Source: Actinomycetota bacterium (GTDB taxonomy: Bacteria > Actinomycetota > Thermoleophilia > Solirubrobacterales > Thermoleophilaceae). From it: a DNA stretch of 7,570 nucleotides. The notes below the pieces were generated by a model. The model had not been told where the DNA came from, did no database searches, and was given only the letters and a program-made list of their open reading frames with translations. This document shows positions 5,465 to 7,570 of this stretch, piece after piece. Numbering within the stretch: position 1 is the first letter of the stretch; each line of letters begins with the position of its first letter. The DNA lies in assembly GCA_005885165.1 (NCBI GenBank), contig VAXR01000097.1:1-7570 (forward strand), given 5' to 3'. Position numbers and translations under genes: made by a program.

Positions 5465-5934
5465 GCTTGCTAACGCGGCTGAACGACACGCAGTACCGCT
5501 TCCTCCACGCGATTCGCCACCCCGGCGCACTCGATGTGGGCCGGCGGCCCGGCACGGCGAAGGACTTCTCCGCGCTCAATGGCGGGCGGCACGCGCTGAT
5601 CGTCACCTTCAGGCGCTCGGGCGAGCCGATTCCGACGCCCGTCAACTTCGGGCTCGACGGCGAGGGCAGGCTCTACTTCCGCTCCGAGCGGCGCGTCCCC
5701 AAGGTCCGCCGGATCGAGAACGACCCGCACGTTCGCGTCTGCCCGTGCAACTTCCGCGGCAAGCCGACCGGCCCCGTGACAGAGGGGCGCGCGCGTGTGC
5801 TGCCGAAGGAGGAGGAGACGCACGCCTACAAGGCGCTCGCCGCCAACTGGGGCCCAGGCTCGCGCCCGTACGAGAAGCTCGCCGACCGCTACCTCGAGTG
5901 GCACGGCGCCTACGTGGAGGTCATACCGGCATGA
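5461..5934 (+). CDS. PPOX-class, F420-dependent-type flavin/deazaflavin-fold protein
   Basis: A 157-residue protein of the pyridoxamine 5'-phosphate oxidase-like split beta-barrel superfamily, closest by eye to the short actinobacterial F420-dependent PPOX proteins (Rv3369-like). Core features are the strand GGRHALIVTFRRSGEPIPTP (41-60), NFGLDGEGRLYFRSE (62-76), the helix PKVRRIENDPHVRVCP (80-95) and GPVTEGRARVLP (104-115). The first 30 residues are an extra N-terminal segment ahead of the core. Family members reduce or oxidise small substrates with F420H2 or FMN; which cofactor is used here cannot be read directly. It overlaps the carboxylase gene by ATGA (5461-5464) and the BKACE gene by ATGA (5931-5934), so it is translationally coupled to both and is probably a pathway enzyme rather than a bystander. 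Confidence 0.85.
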   Translation: MSLLTRLNDTQYRFLHAIRHPGALDVGRRPGTAKDFSALNGGRHALIVTFRRSGEPIPTPVNFGLDGEGRLYFRSERRVPKVRRIENDPHVRVCPCNFRGKPTGPVTEGRARVLPKEEETHAYKALAANWGPGSRPYEKLADRYLEWHGAYVEVIPA

Positions 5935-6860
5935 GCCGCTTCGACGACCCGGTGATCATCACCAACTCGATCTCGGGCACGGTCGCCAACCGCGACCAGT
6001 GCCCCGCCATCCCCTATACGCCCGAGGAGTACGCGGCGGAGGCGCGCCGCGTGGTTGACGAGGGCGGCTCGATGATCCACATCCACGCACGCCGCCCCGA
6101 CGGGACGCCGAGCTACGAGATCGAGGACTTCCGCGCCATAACGGAGGCGATCCGCGCCGAGGTGGACGACGTCGTCATCAACTACTCGACCGGCGCCATC
6201 GGCGTCCCGATCGAGAAGCGGATCGAGTACCTGCGCGAGCTGCGGCCCGACGTCGCCGCCCTGAACATGGGCTCGATGAACTATGCGAAGTACTCGCGGC
6301 GGCGCAAGGACTTCGTCTTCAAGGCCGTCTTCGAGAACTCGTTCGACACGATCTCGGAGTTCCTGCGGGCCATGCGCGAGCTCGACATCCGCCCCGAGCA
6401 CGAGTGCTTCGACTCGGGGCACGTGGCAAATCTCGACCCGCTGATCGACATGGGCCTGCTCGAGGAGCCGCTGCAGATCTCGTGCGTGATGGGGGTCACC
6501 GGCGGCATCCGGCCCACCGCGAAGAACCTCTCCCACATGTCCGACCAGATCCCCGGGGGCGCCGGGGGGCGGAACAACTGGGGGGTGAACGGGATCAGCC
6601 GCGACCAGTGGATGCTGGTGGCGGCGGCGCTGACGCTCGGCGGCAACGTGCGCGTCGGCCTCGAGGACAACTTCTACCTCCCGAACGGGGAGATGGCCCG
6701 CTCGAACGGCGAGCTGATCGCCAAGGCCCGGCAGATGACCGAGGACGTCGGCCGCCGGCCCGCCACGGTCGCCGAGGCGCGCGAGCTCTTGGGCGTTCCG
6801 CGCCGCGACGTCACGCGCCGCGACGTGATCACCCACCCGATCGAGGCCGCCGAGGCATGA
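5931..6860 (+). CDS. BKACE family beta-keto acid cleavage enzyme (DUF849, Kce-like)
   Basis: A 309-residue zinc-dependent TIM-barrel enzyme that condenses a beta-keto acid with acetyl-CoA and releases acetoacetate and a new CoA ester. Signatures are VIITNSISG (8-16), SMIHIHARRPDGTPS (47-61) with zinc ligands His50 and His52, ALNMGSMNY (110-118), HECFDSGH (157-164), and NVRVGLEDNFYLPNGE (239-254) with zinc ligand Glu245 and the CoA/substrate Arg241. Spacing of Arg241 to Glu245 equals Arg226/Glu230 of the characterised Kce. The conserved TGAE near the N-terminus of Kce, with Glu14, reads SGTV here (Val18), so the substrate is probably not 3-keto-5-aminohexanoate. The ATG overlaps the preceding stop and has GGAGG about 10 nt upstream. 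In this operon it may take the place of a lyase step that releases acetoacetate. Confidence 0.92.
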   Translation: MSRFDDPVIITNSISGTVANRDQCPAIPYTPEEYAAEARRVVDEGGSMIHIHARRPDGTPSYEIEDFRAITEAIRAEVDDVVINYSTGAIGVPIEKRIEYLRELRPDVAALNMGSMNYAKYSRRRKDFVFKAVFENSFDTISEFLRAMRELDIRPEHECFDSGHVANLDPLIDMGLLEEPLQISCVMGVTGGIRPTAKNLSHMSDQIPGGAGGRNNWGVNGISRDQWMLVAAALTLGGNVRVGLEDNFYLPNGEMARSNGELIAKARQMTEDVGRRPATVAEARELLGVPRRDVTRRDVITHPIEAAEA

Positions 6861-6864
6861 GCTG

Positions 6865-7570
6865 ATGGGCACCGGGCCACTCGCGGACCTGCGCGTCCTC
6901 GACCTCTCGCGGCTGCTTCCCGGCGGCTTCTGCTCACTGCTCCTGGCGGACCTCGGCGCCGAGGTGCTGAAGGTCGAGGACACGGGGATGGGCGACTACG
7001 TGCGCTGGGCGCCGCCCTACTACGAGGGCGCCGACGACTCCGCCAAGTCCGCGCTCTACCTGGCGCTGAACCGCGGCAAGCGCTCGATTCGGCTCAACCT
7101 GAAGGAGGAGCGCGCCCGCGAGGTGCTGCTGCGCCTGGGGCGCGAGTACGATGTCCTGCTTGAGTCGTTCCGCCCGGGCGTGCTCGACAAGCTCGGCGTT
7201 GGCTACGACCGACTGCGCGAGGAGAACCCCGGTCTCGTCTACTGCGCGATCACCGGCTACGGGCAGGACGGCCCGAACCGCGACCGCTCCGGTCACGACA
7301 TGAACTACCTCGGACTTGTCGGCCTGCTGGGGCTGACCGGCGAGCGCGACGGGCCGCCGGTGCAGTCCGCCGGGCAGATCGCGGACATCGGCGGCGGAGC
7401 CCTCATGGCGGCGTTCGGGATCATGGCCGCGCTTCACGAGCGCCGCCGCTCGGGCGAGGGCCAGTTCGTGGACGTATCGATGTCAGACGGCGCGCTGTCC
7501 TGGCTCGTGCTGGTCGCAGGACGCTACTTCGCGGAGGAGCGCACGCCGCACCGGGGCGACCTCGAGCTGG
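6865..7570 (+). CDS. CaiB/BaiF family protein, alpha-methylacyl-CoA racemase-like (3' end beyond the window)
   Basis: The first 235 residues of a CoA-transferase family III protein. It starts LADLRVLDLSRLLPGGFCS (6-24), followed by LADLGAEVLKVED (27-39), LNRGKRSIRLNLK (68-80), LLESFRPGVLDKLG (98-111), ITGYGQDGP (129-137), SGHDMNY (142-148) and IADIGGGALMAAFGI (172-186). The pair His144 and Asp174 matches His126/Asp156 of mycobacterial alpha-methylacyl-CoA racemase in both context and 30-residue spacing, so racemisation of a 2-methyl-branched acyl-CoA is favoured over CoA transfer. It follows the BKACE stop by 4 nt. The ATG at 6865 overlaps a TGA (6863-6865) that closes a two-codon ATG-AGC-TGA reading frame beginning inside the BKACE stop region. 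The gene is open to the right edge, so the C-terminal part of the fold is unseen. Confidence 0.88.
   Translation, partial: MGTGPLADLRVLDLSRLLPGGFCSLLLADLGAEVLKVEDTGMGDYVRWAPPYYEGADDSAKSALYLALNRGKRSIRLNLKEERAREVLLRLGREYDVLLESFRPGVLDKLGVGYDRLREENPGLVYCAITGYGQDGPNRDRSGHDMNYLGLVGLLGLTGERDGPPVQSAGQIADIGGGALMAAFGIMAALHERRRSGEGQFVDVSMSDGALSWLVLVAGRYFAEERTPHRGDLEL

Noticed and set aside
3542..5530. Very long minus-strand open frame opposite the carboxylase gene
   Set aside because: Composition is His/Arg/Asp/Leu-rich antisense of the conserved carboxylase; no start context and no recognisable domain.
1..7570. Mobile elements, CRISPR array, tRNA or rRNA
   Set aside because: I saw no terminal repeats with transposase, no regular direct repeats, no cloverleaf-like sequence and no rRNA motifs.

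Overview
This window reads as chromosomal DNA from a high-GC Actinomycetota-type bacterium, possibly Thermoleophilia or a relative. The lineage is inferred from the strong GC bias, a PPOX/F420-type protein, an actinobacterial-looking c-di-AMP riboswitch and the style of acyl-CoA metabolism. I see no insertion sequence, phage gene, CRISPR array, tRNA or rRNA.

The left part (1-2774) is transcribed leftward. In transcription order it holds: a secreted CAP/SCP-domain protein (2774-2322) behind a ydaO/yuaA-class c-di-AMP riboswitch (about 2951-2814); a strong 15-bp terminator-like hairpin (2262-2309); a secreted blue-copper cupredoxin with an extra C-terminal domain (2195-1473); an acyl-CoA dehydrogenase of the isovaleryl/long-chain type (1346-159); and a SnoaL/NTF2-like protein that runs off the left edge. 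The last two overlap out of frame: the dehydrogenase loses its normal tail exactly where the NTF2-like frame begins, which looks like a deletion or misassembly junction near position 200.

The right part (3093-7570) is a tight rightward operon. It encodes a crotonase-family protein lacking one of the two classical Glu residues, an acyl-CoA carboxylase beta (carboxyltransferase) subunit, a PPOX-fold F420-type protein, a BKACE (beta-keto acid cleavage, DUF849) enzyme, and a CaiB/BaiF protein with alpha-methylacyl-CoA racemase residues (cut by the right edge). Junctions are 2-nt or 4-nt gaps or ATGA overlaps, so the genes are almost certainly co-transcribed. Together they suggest a CoA-dependent catabolic route for a branched acyl chain: racemisation, dehydrogenation, carboxylation, hydration-type chemistry, then release of acetoacetate by BKACE. 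The substrate is unknown.

The main regulatory find is a pair of related 29-bp imperfect palindromes, one upstream of the dehydrogenase (1403-1431) and one abutting the start of the rightward operon (3064-3092), identical at 21 of 29 positions. They suggest that one regulator, probably TetR-like, controls both units, which would link the dehydrogenase to the operon although they lie about 1.7 kb apart and face opposite ways.
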